Part shown: in pieces, positions 1-5,693 of the stretch
Position numbering within the stretch: the stretch's first letter is position 1
Layout of the letters: every line of letters begins with the position of its first letter
Program-made: the position numbers and the translations under genes
Origin: Flavobacteriales bacterium UBA5871
GTDB lineage: Bacteria; Bacteroidota; Bacteroidia; Flavobacteriales_D; Crocinitomicaceae
DNA length: 8,364 nucleotides
Assembly (NCBI GenBank): GCA_002432085.1
Contig: DJFN01000260.1
Span: forward strand, 1 to 8,364
Reading direction: 5' to 3'
Notes under the pieces: model-generated
What the model was told of the DNA's origin: nothing
The model's input: the letters and a program-made list of their open reading frames with translations, nothing else
Database searches by the model: none

Positions 1-1
1 A

Positions 2-601
2 AAAGCGCACCCGGATGTCTTCAACCTGTTGCTGCAGGCCCTCGACGACGGACACATGACCGACGGACTCGGTCGCAAGATCGACTTCAAGAATACGATC
101 CTCATCATGACCTCCAACATCGGTGCGCGTCAGCTTGCTGATTTCGGAAACGGTGTAGGTTTCGGAACGAAAGCACGTGAAGAAGCACGCGAAGAGAATA
201 CGAAAAGTGTGATCCAGAATGCACTCCGCAAAGCGTTTGCACCTGAATTCCTCAACCGTATCGACGACATGATCATCTTCCATCCGTTGTCACGCGAGAG
301 CATCCACAAGATCATCGATCTGGAGCTGGTGAAGCTGTTCAACCGCATCAAAGATCTCGGTTACACTGCCAATATGACGGAGAAAGCGAAAGACTTCATC
401 GTTGATAAAGGCTACGACGAGAAATTCGGTGCGCGTCCGCTCAAGCGCGCGATCCAGAAGTACATCGAGGATCCGCTTGCAGAAGAGATCATCAAAGCGA
501 ACCTGCAGATGGGGGATAACATCATGCTGGATATCGACGAAAAAGAACCGCAGCTGCGCATTTCCATCGAAAAAGGATCTGCCAAGCCGGCGAAGAAATA
601 A
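2..601 (+). CDS. clpC: ClpC-type AAA+ unfoldase, C-terminal part (5' end outside window)
   Basis: Partial gene: 199 codons in frame from base 2 to the TAA at 599-601. Clp/Hsp100 ATPases unfold proteins and thread them into the ClpP peptidase in the cytoplasm. The visible part begins at KAHPDVF, directly after where the Walker B acidic residues of the second AAA+ module (D2) normally lie. It then shows sensor-1 MTSNIG (fragment residues 36-41, Asn39), the arginine-finger segment EFLNRID (82-88, Arg86) and sensor-2 GARPLKR (143-149), followed by the C-terminal small domain. The tripeptide VGF at 52-54 sits where ClpA/ClpC carry the ClpP-docking [LIV]-G-[FL] loop. ClpB disaggregases lack it, so ClpC fits better than ClpB. 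The tail is Lys-rich (ends AKPAKK). Walker A, D1 and the N domain are not in the window, so the ClpC call rests on the docking loop and overall similarity. Confidence 0.93.
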   Translation, partial: KAHPDVFNLLLQALDDGHMTDGLGRKIDFKNTILIMTSNIGARQLADFGNGVGFGTKAREEAREENTKSVIQNALRKAFAPEFLNRIDDMIIFHPLSRESIHKIIDLELVKLFNRIKDLGYTANMTEKAKDFIVDKGYDEKFGARPLKRAIQKYIEDPLAEEIIKANLQMGDNIMLDIDEKEPQLRISIEKGSAKPAKK

Positions 602-619
602 GCAGGATTTCCAATCAAT

Positions 620-649
620 AAAAGGCTCTCGGTTTCGGGAGCCTTTTTT
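620..649. terminator. Intrinsic terminator between convergent clpC and DUF3995 gene
   Basis: An AAAAGGCTC arm at 620-628 pairs with the GAGCCTTTT arm at 639-647, extended inward by a T-G and a C-G pair around a loop of about six bases. A run of six T follows at 644-649. It lies 19 bases after the clpC stop. On the minus strand the same hairpin is followed by TTTTATTG, so it may also stop transcription coming from the convergent membrane-protein gene. Confidence 0.9.
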
Positions 650-658
650 AATTCGGCA

Positions 659-1084
659 TTATCGAAGCATTTCCAGCAAAGCCGTCAGCAAACCGATAGC
701 GAGACACAGCGGCGAATAATAACGCGTGTCATTCTTCCCGAAAGTCGTATGTTTAATCTGCTTGAAAAAACCGACATACCGGAAATCCCCGATGGCACGC
801 AGTGTGAAAATTCCGCAAATGATCCACAAGCCGTATTGTTGTAGCCAGGAAGGCAATGCAAAAGCGATCATTCCTGTATTGATCAGAACGAGCAGACCAA
901 CGGCAGCCAGTCCGATCGCTACGATCAGGCACGGAAGCAAACCGGGCATCATCACGTGCTGACCATCGTCTTTTGCAGGCAAAACGGCTGAACCACCCCA
1001 TTTTCCACCAAATCCCCAGTAGATGTGAAGAGAAGAAAGGAATAAAAAGACAGCGAAAAGAAGAACGGAAATGAATTGGATCAT
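659..1084 (-). CDS. DUF3995-family small integral membrane protein
   Basis: A 141-residue protein starting at the ATG complementary to 1082-1084. Four hydrophobic stretches are visible: roughly residues 2-22, 49-70, 78-98 and 122-140. Between the first two lies a soluble loop with the family-like WGFGGKWGGSAVLP segment, and between helices 3 and 4 the motif RAIGDFRYVGFFK, followed by FGKNDTRYYSPLC. This pattern (short protein, Trp/Gly-rich first loop, GDF...VGFFK, DT..Y.PLC) matches DUF3995 as I know it. The biochemical function of that family is unknown to me and I assign none. It has its own promoter (1114-1143) and converges on clpC with 57 bases between the stops, so it is probably a one-gene unit. 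Confidence 0.85.
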   Translation of the reverse strand: MIQFISVLLFAVFLFLSSLHIYWGFGGKWGGSAVLPAKDDGQHVMMPGLLPCLIVAIGLAAVGLLVLINTGMIAFALPSWLQQYGLWIICGIFTLRAIGDFRYVGFFKQIKHTTFGKNDTRYYSPLCLAIGLLTALLEMLR

Positions 1085-1113
1085 AATGCTTGCGTGAATA
1101 AGGACTCGTTTGC

Positions 1114-1143
1114 CAAAATTAGCATCGGTTCGACCTTAAACAA
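1114..1143 (-). promoter_or_regulatory. Bacteroidota-type promoter for the DUF3995 gene
   Basis: Read on the minus strand, TTG (1143-1141) is followed after exactly 19 bases by TAATTTTG (1121-1114), an exact match to the Bacteroidota -33 TTG / -7 TAnnTTTG consensus. Transcription would start near 1107-1110, giving a leader of about 25 bases before the ATG at 1084. No Shine-Dalgarno box is seen, which is usual in the phylum. Confidence 0.7.
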
Positions 1144-1172
1144 GCTTTTGAAGAAGAACAAAACGCAAAAAC

Positions 1173-1247
1173 GCGGATCAGGTTAGATGTTCTGGGGAAT
1201 CTCTCCTGGCTCCGCGCTCTGTTTATGATCCGCCACCATAGCGGATC
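1173..1247 (-). terminator. Hairpin region after the 1271-1657 gene; three copies of a 7-mer
   Basis: GATCCGC (1227-1233) and GCGGATC (1241-1247) form a perfect 7-bp stem with a 7-base loop, extended by one wobble and one A-T pair. The stem is flanked on both sides by GTTTAT. A second GCGGATC occurs at 1173-1179. On the minus-strand transcript the middle copy can pair with either outer copy. The distal pairing is followed immediately by GTTTTTGCGTTTT, terminator-like but with a loop of about 47 bases. It lies 24 bases or more after the stop at 1271, so it most simply serves as a 3' structure or terminator for that gene. A switching role is only a possibility. Confidence 0.45.
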
Positions 1248-1270
1248 GTTTATAAGGCAGCTTTGTTGTG

Positions 1271-1657
1271 TCAGTTATTGTCCGTGTGTATCCAGTTGTG
1301 GACCAGCTGGTCATGCTCGTCGTAGAAGCGCTGCATGGCTTCATCGGCTTTGGACGGCTGTCCCGGAATCCGTTGCTCGATCTCTTCGAAAGCCGTCTGA
1401 ATGCTGTCAAGGATAGACGAATTCATCAGGATCAGCGAAGTCGATGTGTCGAACTTATAACCGTGAAAAACATCGATGATCTTTTTCCGGTCTTCGAGCT
1501 CACGCGGAAGCAGCTTGTCCTTTTTGGAAAGCTCGTTGAAGAAGGGTAGTAATTTTGCGCTCAATTCGATAAAGTGACGCAGCACGATAGTTGCATCGTT
1601 TACCTGTTGAATGGCTCTGCTGCTCATAATGCGCTTCTTGATCAGCTTCTTTTCCAT
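1271..1657 (-). CDS. Hypothetical small helical protein
   Basis: I do not recognise this protein. From the ATG at 1657 it has 128 residues, beginning MEKKLIKKRIMSSR and ending HNWIHTDNN. It is polar, charged and predicted mostly helical, with no signal peptide, no membrane segment and no cysteine. One helical stretch reads TIVLRHFIELSAKLLPFFNEL, followed by KKDKLLPRELEDRKK and later an acidic segment TAFEEIEQRI, a pattern suggesting a small helical bundle. The frame stays open upstream to a TTG at 1735 (154 residues), and an ATG at 1627 would give 118. I prefer 1657 as the first ATG, but there is no ribosome-site evidence to decide. No consensus promoter is visible. Amino-acid composition and length make it a believable gene rather than a chance frame. 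Confidence 0.62.
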   Translation of the reverse strand: MEKKLIKKRIMSSRAIQQVNDATIVLRHFIELSAKLLPFFNELSKKDKLLPRELEDRKKIIDVFHGYKFDTSTSLILMNSSILDSIQTAFEEIEQRIPGQPSKADEAMQRFYDEHDQLVHNWIHTDNN

Positions 1658-1761
1658 GTGCAAGAGTGTTTTGAACCTATTAATAAGACGCCTGAACCGG
1701 CTTTTCGGTTGGAATACATACGCCTGGTTTACCAAAATGGGTTTTTTACTGATTAAACAGT

Positions 1762-1879
1762 AGTGAACAGCGAGTGGTGAACAGTTGGTAGTGGAACCGC
1801 GACTGGTGACCTGCCGACTGGAAACTGTCTGACCGGAGACCGAATAATTGTGAATTGTCCCTTGTCAATTGTCAATTGT
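1762..1879. repeat. Intergenic block of degenerate 7-bp tandem units
   Basis: The block reads almost wholly as heptamers of three successive types. First come AGTGAAC-like units (1762, 1769, 1776, 1783, 1790). Then come GAC(T/C)-led units (1801, 1808, 1816, 1823 as AACTGTC, 1831, 1838). Last come NAATTGT units (1845, 1852, 1859 as CCCTTGT, 1866, 1873), which keep perfect 7-base spacing. Single-base or few-base slips separate some units. It lies between the divergent hypothetical gene and folD, and its last units overlap the folD promoter. No gene of its own is supported here. Confidence 0.8.
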
Positions 1880-1891
1880 GGTCTACATTTG
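1862..1891 (+). promoter_or_regulatory. Bacteroidota-type promoter for folD
   Basis: TTG at 1862-1864, 19 bases, then TACATTTG at 1884-1891, an exact TAnnTTTG. The TTG is part of a heptamer unit, so the repeat block supplies the -33 element. Transcription would start near 1895-1898, leaving a leader of only about 10 bases before the ATG at 1906. The leader is A-rich (GCAAAAAAAATAAC) with no Shine-Dalgarno box. Confidence 0.68.
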
Positions 1892-1905
1892 CAAAAAAAA
1901 TAACA

Positions 1906-2784
1906 ATGAAGATCCTCAACGGTAAAGAAACGGCGGAAACGATCAAGAAAGAGCTGCGGGAGCTTGTGAAACAACGCAAGTCGGAAGGACGCAAAATTCC
2001 TCATCTGGCGGCGATTCTGGTCGGTAACGACGGTGGTTCCATCACGTATGTCAACTCCAAAGTGAAAGCCTGCGAGGAGATCGGTTTCGAAAGTACGCTG
2101 ATCCGATACGACGACTCTGTTTCCGAAGAAGTGCTTCTGAATAAGGTAAAAGCGCTCAACGAAGACAAAAGCATCGACGGTTTTATCGTTCAGCTGCCGT
2201 TGCCGGAGCACATCGATGAAATGAAAGTAACGCTGACCATCGATCCGAAAAAGGATGTCGACGGTTTCCATCCGATCAACGTTGGAAATATGATGCTGAA
2301 CATTCCGGGATTCGTTCCTGCAACACCGGCCGGAATTGTGGAGCTGCTGCGTCGTTATGACATCGAAACTTCCGGAAAGAATTGTGTGGTAGTCGGACGG
2401 AGCAACATCGTTGGAACACCGCTGAGTCTCTTGCTGGGGAAAAACACCAATCCGGGCAACTGTACCGTAACGCTGGTGCATTCGCGTTCGGAAAACATTA
2501 AGGATATCTGTAAGAATGCCGATATTCTCGTTGCTGCTGTCGGCATTCCGGGCTTTATTACAGCCGATATGGTGAAAGAAGGCGCTGTTGTGGTAGATGT
2601 CGGTACGACGCGTGTCGATGACGCGACCCGTGAACGTGGCTGGCGACTGGCCGGTGACGTGAAATTCGACGAAGTAGCGCCAAAGTGTTCCTACATTTCT
2701 CCGGTTCCGGGTGGAGTAGGACCGATGACGATTGCATCGCTGATGATCAACACACTCAAGGCGATGGAATTGAAAGGAAAATAA
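1906..2784 (+). CDS. folD: Bifunctional methylenetetrahydrofolate dehydrogenase/cyclohydrolase
   Basis: A cytoplasmic one-carbon enzyme that oxidises 5,10-methylene-THF to methenyl-THF with NADP+, then hydrolyses it to 10-formyl-THF for purine and initiator-tRNA formylation. The 292 residues are the normal FolD length. Visible signatures: YVNSKVKAC (48-56) with Tyr48 and catalytic Lys52; VQLPLP (95-100) with Gln96; [12 protein letters not shown] (116-127) with Asp119; PATPAGI (138-144), where many homologues have PCTP; the dinucleotide site [12 protein letters not shown] (161-172), whose GRS fits NADP; and the C-terminal [10 protein letters not shown] (266-275). I chose the ATG at 1906 because an open extension to 1855 would translate the intergenic heptamers and because 1906 follows the promoter and gives the family-normal N-terminus MKILNGK. 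A lipoprotein gene follows after 31 bases with no terminator between, so read-through is likely. Confidence 0.97.
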   Translation: MKILNGKETAETIKKELRELVKQRKSEGRKIPHLAAILVGNDGGSITYVNSKVKACEEIGFESTLIRYDDSVSEEVLLNKVKALNEDKSIDGFIVQLPLPEHIDEMKVTLTIDPKKDVDGFHPINVGNMMLNIPGFVPATPAGIVELLRRYDIETSGKNCVVVGRSNIVGTPLSLLLGKNTNPGNCTVTLVHSRSENIKDICKNADILVAAVGIPGFITADMVKEGAVVVDVGTTRVDDATRERGWRLAGDVKFDEVAPKCSYISPVPGGVGPMTIASLMINTLKAMELKGK

Positions 2785-2815
2785 ACTATATTAGTTCAAA
2801 AATAAACAAACACCT

Positions 2816-3460
2816 ATGAAAAAAATCGTACCAATTGTTGCTATCGCTGCATTGGCAGCCATCGTAACCAGCTGTTCTACAAGTAATGACGTTGTGGGAG
2901 GTGTCTTCCAGAAACGTAAATACAACAAAGGATTTTACTGGAACCGTTCGGGTGGCACTGCTTCATCCGAAGAGAACAATCTCGCACAGCAAAAGAAGGA
3001 AGAAACGATTAGAACGGCTAACGAAGAAACCGTTGCAGCGCTGGATAAAAAAGAGATTTCTTCAAGCGAAACAGCTTTGCAGCCAGCTTCTTACAGCCAT
3101 CAGTCAAACACAGCTGCTGCTGAAAAAGCACCGGCTACCGAGACTACAAATGCGGTAAAAGAAGACCGTAAAGTACCTGCGCAGCCACAAAAGGCACCTG
3201 AGCAGACGAAGAAGGAAACGGTGTTAAAAAAGAATAAATCTGTCAAGGACGTTTTGCGTAAAAAACAGTACATCGACAACAACAATTCGATGGACGATAT
3301 GCAGATCCTGGCGATCATCTTCGCGATCCTGCTTCCACCGGTTGGCGTAGCGATCTACGAAGGCATCACCGTTCGCTTCTGGATTTCCCTGATCCTCACA
3401 TTGCTGTTCTTCCTTCCGGGAATGATCTACGCATTGCTCGTAGTGTGCGGCGTGATCTGA
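2816..3460 (+). CDS. Lipoprotein with C-terminal YqaE/Pmp3 membrane domain
   Basis: 214 residues. Residues 1-20 form a lipoprotein signal: MKK, a hydrophobic stretch and the lipobox VTSC, with Cys20 as the lipidation site. A KRKYNKGFYWN segment follows at about 33-43, a motif I associate with Bacteroidota envelope lipoproteins. Residues about 45-150 are a low-complexity Glu/Lys/Ala/Thr/Gln-rich linker, likely disordered. From about 163 to the end is a Pmp3/YqaE (UPF0057) domain: ILAIIFAILLPPVGVAIYEG, a short turn, then a second helix ending in FFLPGMIYALLVV. Pmp3 proteins are small double-helix membrane proteins linked in other organisms to membrane potential and stress. Here the domain is tethered to a lipid anchor, so the mature protein may be held in the inner membrane at both ends. 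The exact role is unknown. An A-rich leader precedes the ATG and a strong terminator follows. Confidence 0.85.
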   Translation: MKKIVPIVAIAALAAIVTSCSTSNDVVGGVFQKRKYNKGFYWNRSGGTASSEENNLAQQKKEETIRTANEETVAALDKKEISSSETALQPASYSHQSNTAAAEKAPATETTNAVKEDRKVPAQPQKAPEQTKKETVLKKNKSVKDVLRKKQYIDNNNSMDDMQILAIIFAILLPPVGVAIYEGITVRFWISLILTLLFFLPGMIYALLVVCGVI

Positions 3461-3482
3461 TAAAGAATTAAAAGATAAAACG

Positions 3483-3505
3483 AGAGGGGCTTCGGCCCCT
3501 TTTTT
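3483..3505 (+). terminator. Intrinsic terminator with UUCG tetraloop
   Basis: AGGGGC (3485-3490), loop TTCG (3491-3494), GCCCCT (3495-3500), then a run of T through 3505. The C(UUCG)G closing is an exceptionally stable tetraloop. It ends the folD-lipoprotein unit 22 bases after the lipoprotein stop. On the minus strand the hairpin is followed by CTCGTTTT, a weaker T tract that might serve the convergent flavoprotein gene. Confidence 0.93.
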
Positions 3506-3510
3506 GATTT

Positions 3511-3566
3511 CAGGACTTCAGGATTTCAGGACTTCAAGACAGCAGGATATCAAGACTTCAGGATAA
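3511..3566. repeat. Seven tandem 8-bp units, consensus CAGGACTT
   Basis: Direct octamers start at 3511, 3519, 3527, 3535, 3543, 3551 and 3559: CAGGACTT, CAGGATTT, CAGGACTT, CAAGACAG, CAGGATAT, CAAGACTT, CAGGATAA. The period is exact, with substitutions only. The array begins just after the terminator T-run and lies between convergent genes. Confidence 0.85.
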
Positions 3567-3571
3567 TTGAA

Positions 3572-3605
3572 GACTGCCGACCGGTGACCGTCCGACTGGA
3601 AGACT
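3572..3605. repeat. GAC(T/C)-led heptamer array abutting the flavoprotein stop codon
   Basis: GACTGCC (3572), GACCGGT (3579), GACCGTC (3586), then after one extra base GACTGGA (3594) and after another GACT (3602). The units are of the same type as the GAC heptamers at 1801-1844, and CCGACTGGA is shared exactly (1814-1822 and 3592-3600). The array runs directly into the stop codon of the minus-strand gene at 3606. Confidence 0.72.
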
Positions 3606-5102
3606 TTAAAGCCGTTCCAGCGGTGTCTTCACTCCGTCAACCAGCGAATAACACGCCAGCTTATCGCGGAAAACAGAGGATTTGAACAGCGAGCGGTTTA
3701 GCAGCATTCGCACACATTCCTGGATACCTTCCACGATGGACGGATGCGGGTGAATAAGCTCGGAAATCACATGGATCGGCATATCGAGCTTGATCAGCAA
3801 ACCGATGGCCTGAATGGCGCTCGAAGCGTGTTCACCGACGGCGCGCATGCCGAGGATCTTCATTTCGGCGTCGTTGGTCACGATGATCTTGAAGAAGCCC
3901 TGTGTTTTGCGCATGGCGATCGCCCGGGCAATGACCGAGTAATCGAGCTTTACGATCTTCACCGGAATATTTTTTTCCAGGCAGGTTTGCTCGTTCACGC
4001 CAACGGCCGCTACTTCGGGCTGAAGGAACATAATCGTACAAACGTTGTCGTAGTTCTGGCGTTCTTTCGTCTGACCAAAAGCCAGCTCGACCGCGTGGCG
4101 TGCTTCGATCTCGCCCATATTCACCAGAGCGATCCGTCCTGAAACATCGCCAACGGCGTAAATGTGCGGAATATTCGTTACCGTGTCGTCGTCGCCGATG
4201 TGCAGACCGCGCTTCGACATTTTAACGCCGGCAGCAGGCAAGTCCAGCTCTTCCACATTCGGAACGCGACCAATGGATAACAGCGCTTTTTCAGCCTGAA
4301 TCACTTCGCGTCGGCCATCCGGATAGGAAATTTCGTATTCAACGCTTTCCCCGAGGTTATCGAGTCGTTCCAGCTGCGCGTTATGGTGAATCGTAACGCC
4401 TTTTTGCTCGAAATTGTAGCTTACGATGTTGGAAATATCTTCGTCTTCGAATGGCAGGATGCGGTCCTGGCGATCGATCAGGTAAACTTTTGTTCTTCCG
4501 AAATTGGAGAAAATCGTAGCATATTCACAACCGATCACACCGGCCCCGACGATCACCAGGCTTTTCGGATAAGCCTTCAGGTTTTCGATACCGTCGCTGG
4601 TCAATATCGTGTGTTCGTCGACGTGAATGTTCGGCTCTTTCCGCGGACGACTTCCTGTCGCGATAACGATCTTCTCGCCGTAAATGACTTTCGTATAGCC
4701 GTCGTGCGTGATTTCGATCTCGTGCTCGTTAAGGAATTTGCCAACGCCTCGCTCGTAAGTGAGCAATCGCTGCATGGTTTCCGTCTGAAGCAGCTTCAAA
4801 TGGCAGGAATACTGGAATTTGCGCTCGAAAACGGCTTCGTCGACCGTTTTGGCGATATCGTCCCACGGAAGGTAGAATTTCTCGCGTCCTTTCTCGAGGA
4901 TCATGTCGTTTACGCTGGCCACCTTCTGTGACATTTCCCACAGGGTTTTGGACGACAAGGCGCCATTGTAGACACCAGCGCCGCCAACGCGCTCTTTTTC
5001 GATCAGGCAAACCCGTTTCCCGAAATCAATGCCGCGCATTGCTGCAGCATAGCCGGCGGGACCACCACCGATTACAACCAGATCAAATTTTTCCGATTCC
5101 AT
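3606..5102 (-). CDS. FAD/NAD(P)-dependent oxidoreductase, dihydrolipoamide dehydrogenase/transhydrogenase-like, lacking the redox disulfide
   Basis: 498 residues from the ATG at 5102, placing the FAD motif VVIGGGPAGYAA at its usual distance from the start; an upstream in-frame ATG at 5135 is less likely. The fold is clear: FAD Rossmann motif GGGPAG (12-17), ATGSRPR (148-154), NAD(P) Rossmann motif GAGVIG (186-191), the second FAD motif YAVGDV (315-320), and the dimerisation domain with HPHPSIVE (451-458), where His453 and Glu458 match the catalytic dyad of dihydrolipoamide dehydrogenase. The active-site segment that should read GGTCxxxGCxPSK is GGAGVYNGALSSK (40-52): both cysteines are absent. 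Lipoamide or disulfide reduction is therefore unlikely. A soluble transhydrogenase or quinone/other electron-acceptor role, where flavin alone suffices, is more plausible. The post-strand-2 segment YLIDRQDRILPFED resembles soluble transhydrogenase. No pyruvate- or oxoacid-dehydrogenase genes are adjacent. Confidence 0.88.
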   Translation of the reverse strand: MESEKFDLVVIGGGPAGYAAAMRGIDFGKRVCLIEKERVGGAGVYNGALSSKTLWEMSQKVASVNDMILEKGREKFYLPWDDIAKTVDEAVFERKFQYSCHLKLLQTETMQRLLTYERGVGKFLNEHEIEITHDGYTKVIYGEKIVIATGSRPRKEPNIHVDEHTILTSDGIENLKAYPKSLVIVGAGVIGCEYATIFSNFGRTKVYLIDRQDRILPFEDEDISNIVSYNFEQKGVTIHHNAQLERLDNLGESVEYEISYPDGRREVIQAEKALLSIGRVPNVEELDLPAAGVKMSKRGLHIGDDDTVTNIPHIYAVGDVSGRIALVNMGEIEARHAVELAFGQTKERQNYDNVCTIMFLQPEVAAVGVNEQTCLEKNIPVKIVKLDYSVIARAIAMRKTQGFFKIIVTNDAEMKILGMRAVGEHASSAIQAIGLLIKLDMPIHVISELIHPHPSIVEGIQECVRMLLNRSLFKSSVFRDKLACYSLVDGVKTPLERL

Positions 5103-5109
5103 TCGGGAA

Positions 5110-5117
5110 CGAATATA
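5110..5117 (-). promoter_or_regulatory. Possible -7 element for the flavoprotein gene
   Basis: On the minus strand TATATTCG differs from TAnnTTTG at one position. It lies seven bases before the ATG at 5102, implying a very short or absent leader. No TTG at the expected spacing was found, so this is a weak call. Confidence 0.3.
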
Positions 5118-5139
5118 ACAATTAGCGGCAAACATGCAC

Positions 5140-5147
5140 TAATTTTG
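5140..5147 (+). promoter_or_regulatory. -7 element TAATTTTG for the cysteine-cluster gene; near-leaderless start
   Basis: An exact TAnnTTTG ends only four bases before the ATG at 5152, so transcription would begin at or within a few bases of the start codon. No TTG lies 17-21 bases upstream, so the -33 element is not evident. The site sits inside the 49-base divergent spacer shared with the flavoprotein gene. Confidence 0.55.
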
Positions 5148-5151
5148 CAGT

Positions 5152-5634
5152 ATGAAATACCAGTCGCTGCTGCAGCATGCTGTTGCTGAAAAAGAAGTGT
5201 ACCAGAAACTGGCAACCCGGTTAAAAAAAGCCAATGCGCGCAATCTGGACAAAGCCTTTCACCAGGCTCACGACCGCGTATTCAAAAAAATGGATTGCCT
5301 GCAGTGCGCCAATTGCTGTAAAACCACGAGCCCGATCTTCCGCGATGTCGACATCCGAAGGATCGCCAAAAAGCTGCGATTGTCTGAAACGGCGTTCATT
5401 CAGCAATACCTGAGGATGGACAACGAAGGGGATTACGTGCTCACAACGGCGCCGTGTCCTTTTCTCGGTTCGGATAATTACTGCTCGATCTACGAAGATC
5501 GTCCGCTGGCTTGTCGCGAGTACCCGCATACGGATCGCAAGAATATGTTCCAGATCCTCAACCTGACACGCAAAAACATGGAAGTTTGTCCGGCGGTTAC
5601 TCACATCATGCAGGAAATTCTACGCGATTTTTAA
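5152..5634 (+). CDS. YkgJ-family cysteine-cluster protein (putative zinc/iron-chelating)
   Basis: 160 residues, no signal peptide, probably cytoplasmic. The family signature CxxCxxCC is present as C49-LQ-C52-AN-C55-C56. It is followed by C102-PFL, C111 in NYCSIYEDRP, C121 in LACREYP, and C146 in VCP, making eight cysteines in the usual arrangement of the CxxCxxCC (YkgJ) family. That family is thought to bind zinc or an iron-sulfur centre, but its reaction is not established. The first 45 residues form a charged helical extension. It is divergent from the flavoprotein gene across 49 bases. A shared regulatory region, and possibly a shared redox theme, is an inference only. No terminator is visible after the TAA. 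Confidence 0.88.
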   Translation: MKYQSLLQHAVAEKEVYQKLATRLKKANARNLDKAFHQAHDRVFKKMDCLQCANCCKTTSPIFRDVDIRRIAKKLRLSETAFIQQYLRMDNEGDYVLTTAPCPFLGSDNYCSIYEDRPLACREYPHTDRKNMFQILNLTRKNMEVCPAVTHIMQEILRDF

Positions 5635-5693
5635 CAAATTTTACAACCATTCGGTATATTTAGCGTCTAGTATATATTGCTGAAACCCACAAC

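Noticed and set aside
1183..1410. Minus-strand frame overlapping the end of the 1271-1657 gene
   Set aside because: It is in another frame of the same strand, is rich in Ser/Arg/Thr as out-of-frame translations often are, and its 3' part covers the hairpin region.
1855..1905. N-terminal extension of FolD from an earlier start
   Set aside because: It would translate the heptamer repeats and promoter; the ATG at 1906 gives the family-normal N-terminus.
1753..2481. Long minus-strand open frame (242 codons) opposite folD
   Set aside because: It lies antisense to a fully conserved folD, reads partly through the heptamer block, and has no recognisable motifs; a mirror of biased codon use.
2787..2794. 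Separate promoter for the lipoprotein gene (TATATTAG)
   Set aside because: One mismatch to TAnnTTTG and no TTG at proper spacing (nearest is 14 bases away). Read-through from folD is enough to explain expression, though a weak promoter is not excluded.
3511..3605. CRISPR array
   Set aside because: Units are 7-8 bases in direct contact, with no 20-40 base repeats or spacers and no cas genes nearby.
4383..4931. Plus-strand open frame of 182 codons inside the flavoprotein gene
   Set aside because: Antisense to strongly conserved FAD/NAD(P) motifs; its protein has no family features.
5655..5679. Promoter for the large surface-protein gene (TATATTTA or TATATTGC)
   Set aside because: AT-rich and near the right place, but neither box matches fully and no TTG lies at 17-21 bases upstream.
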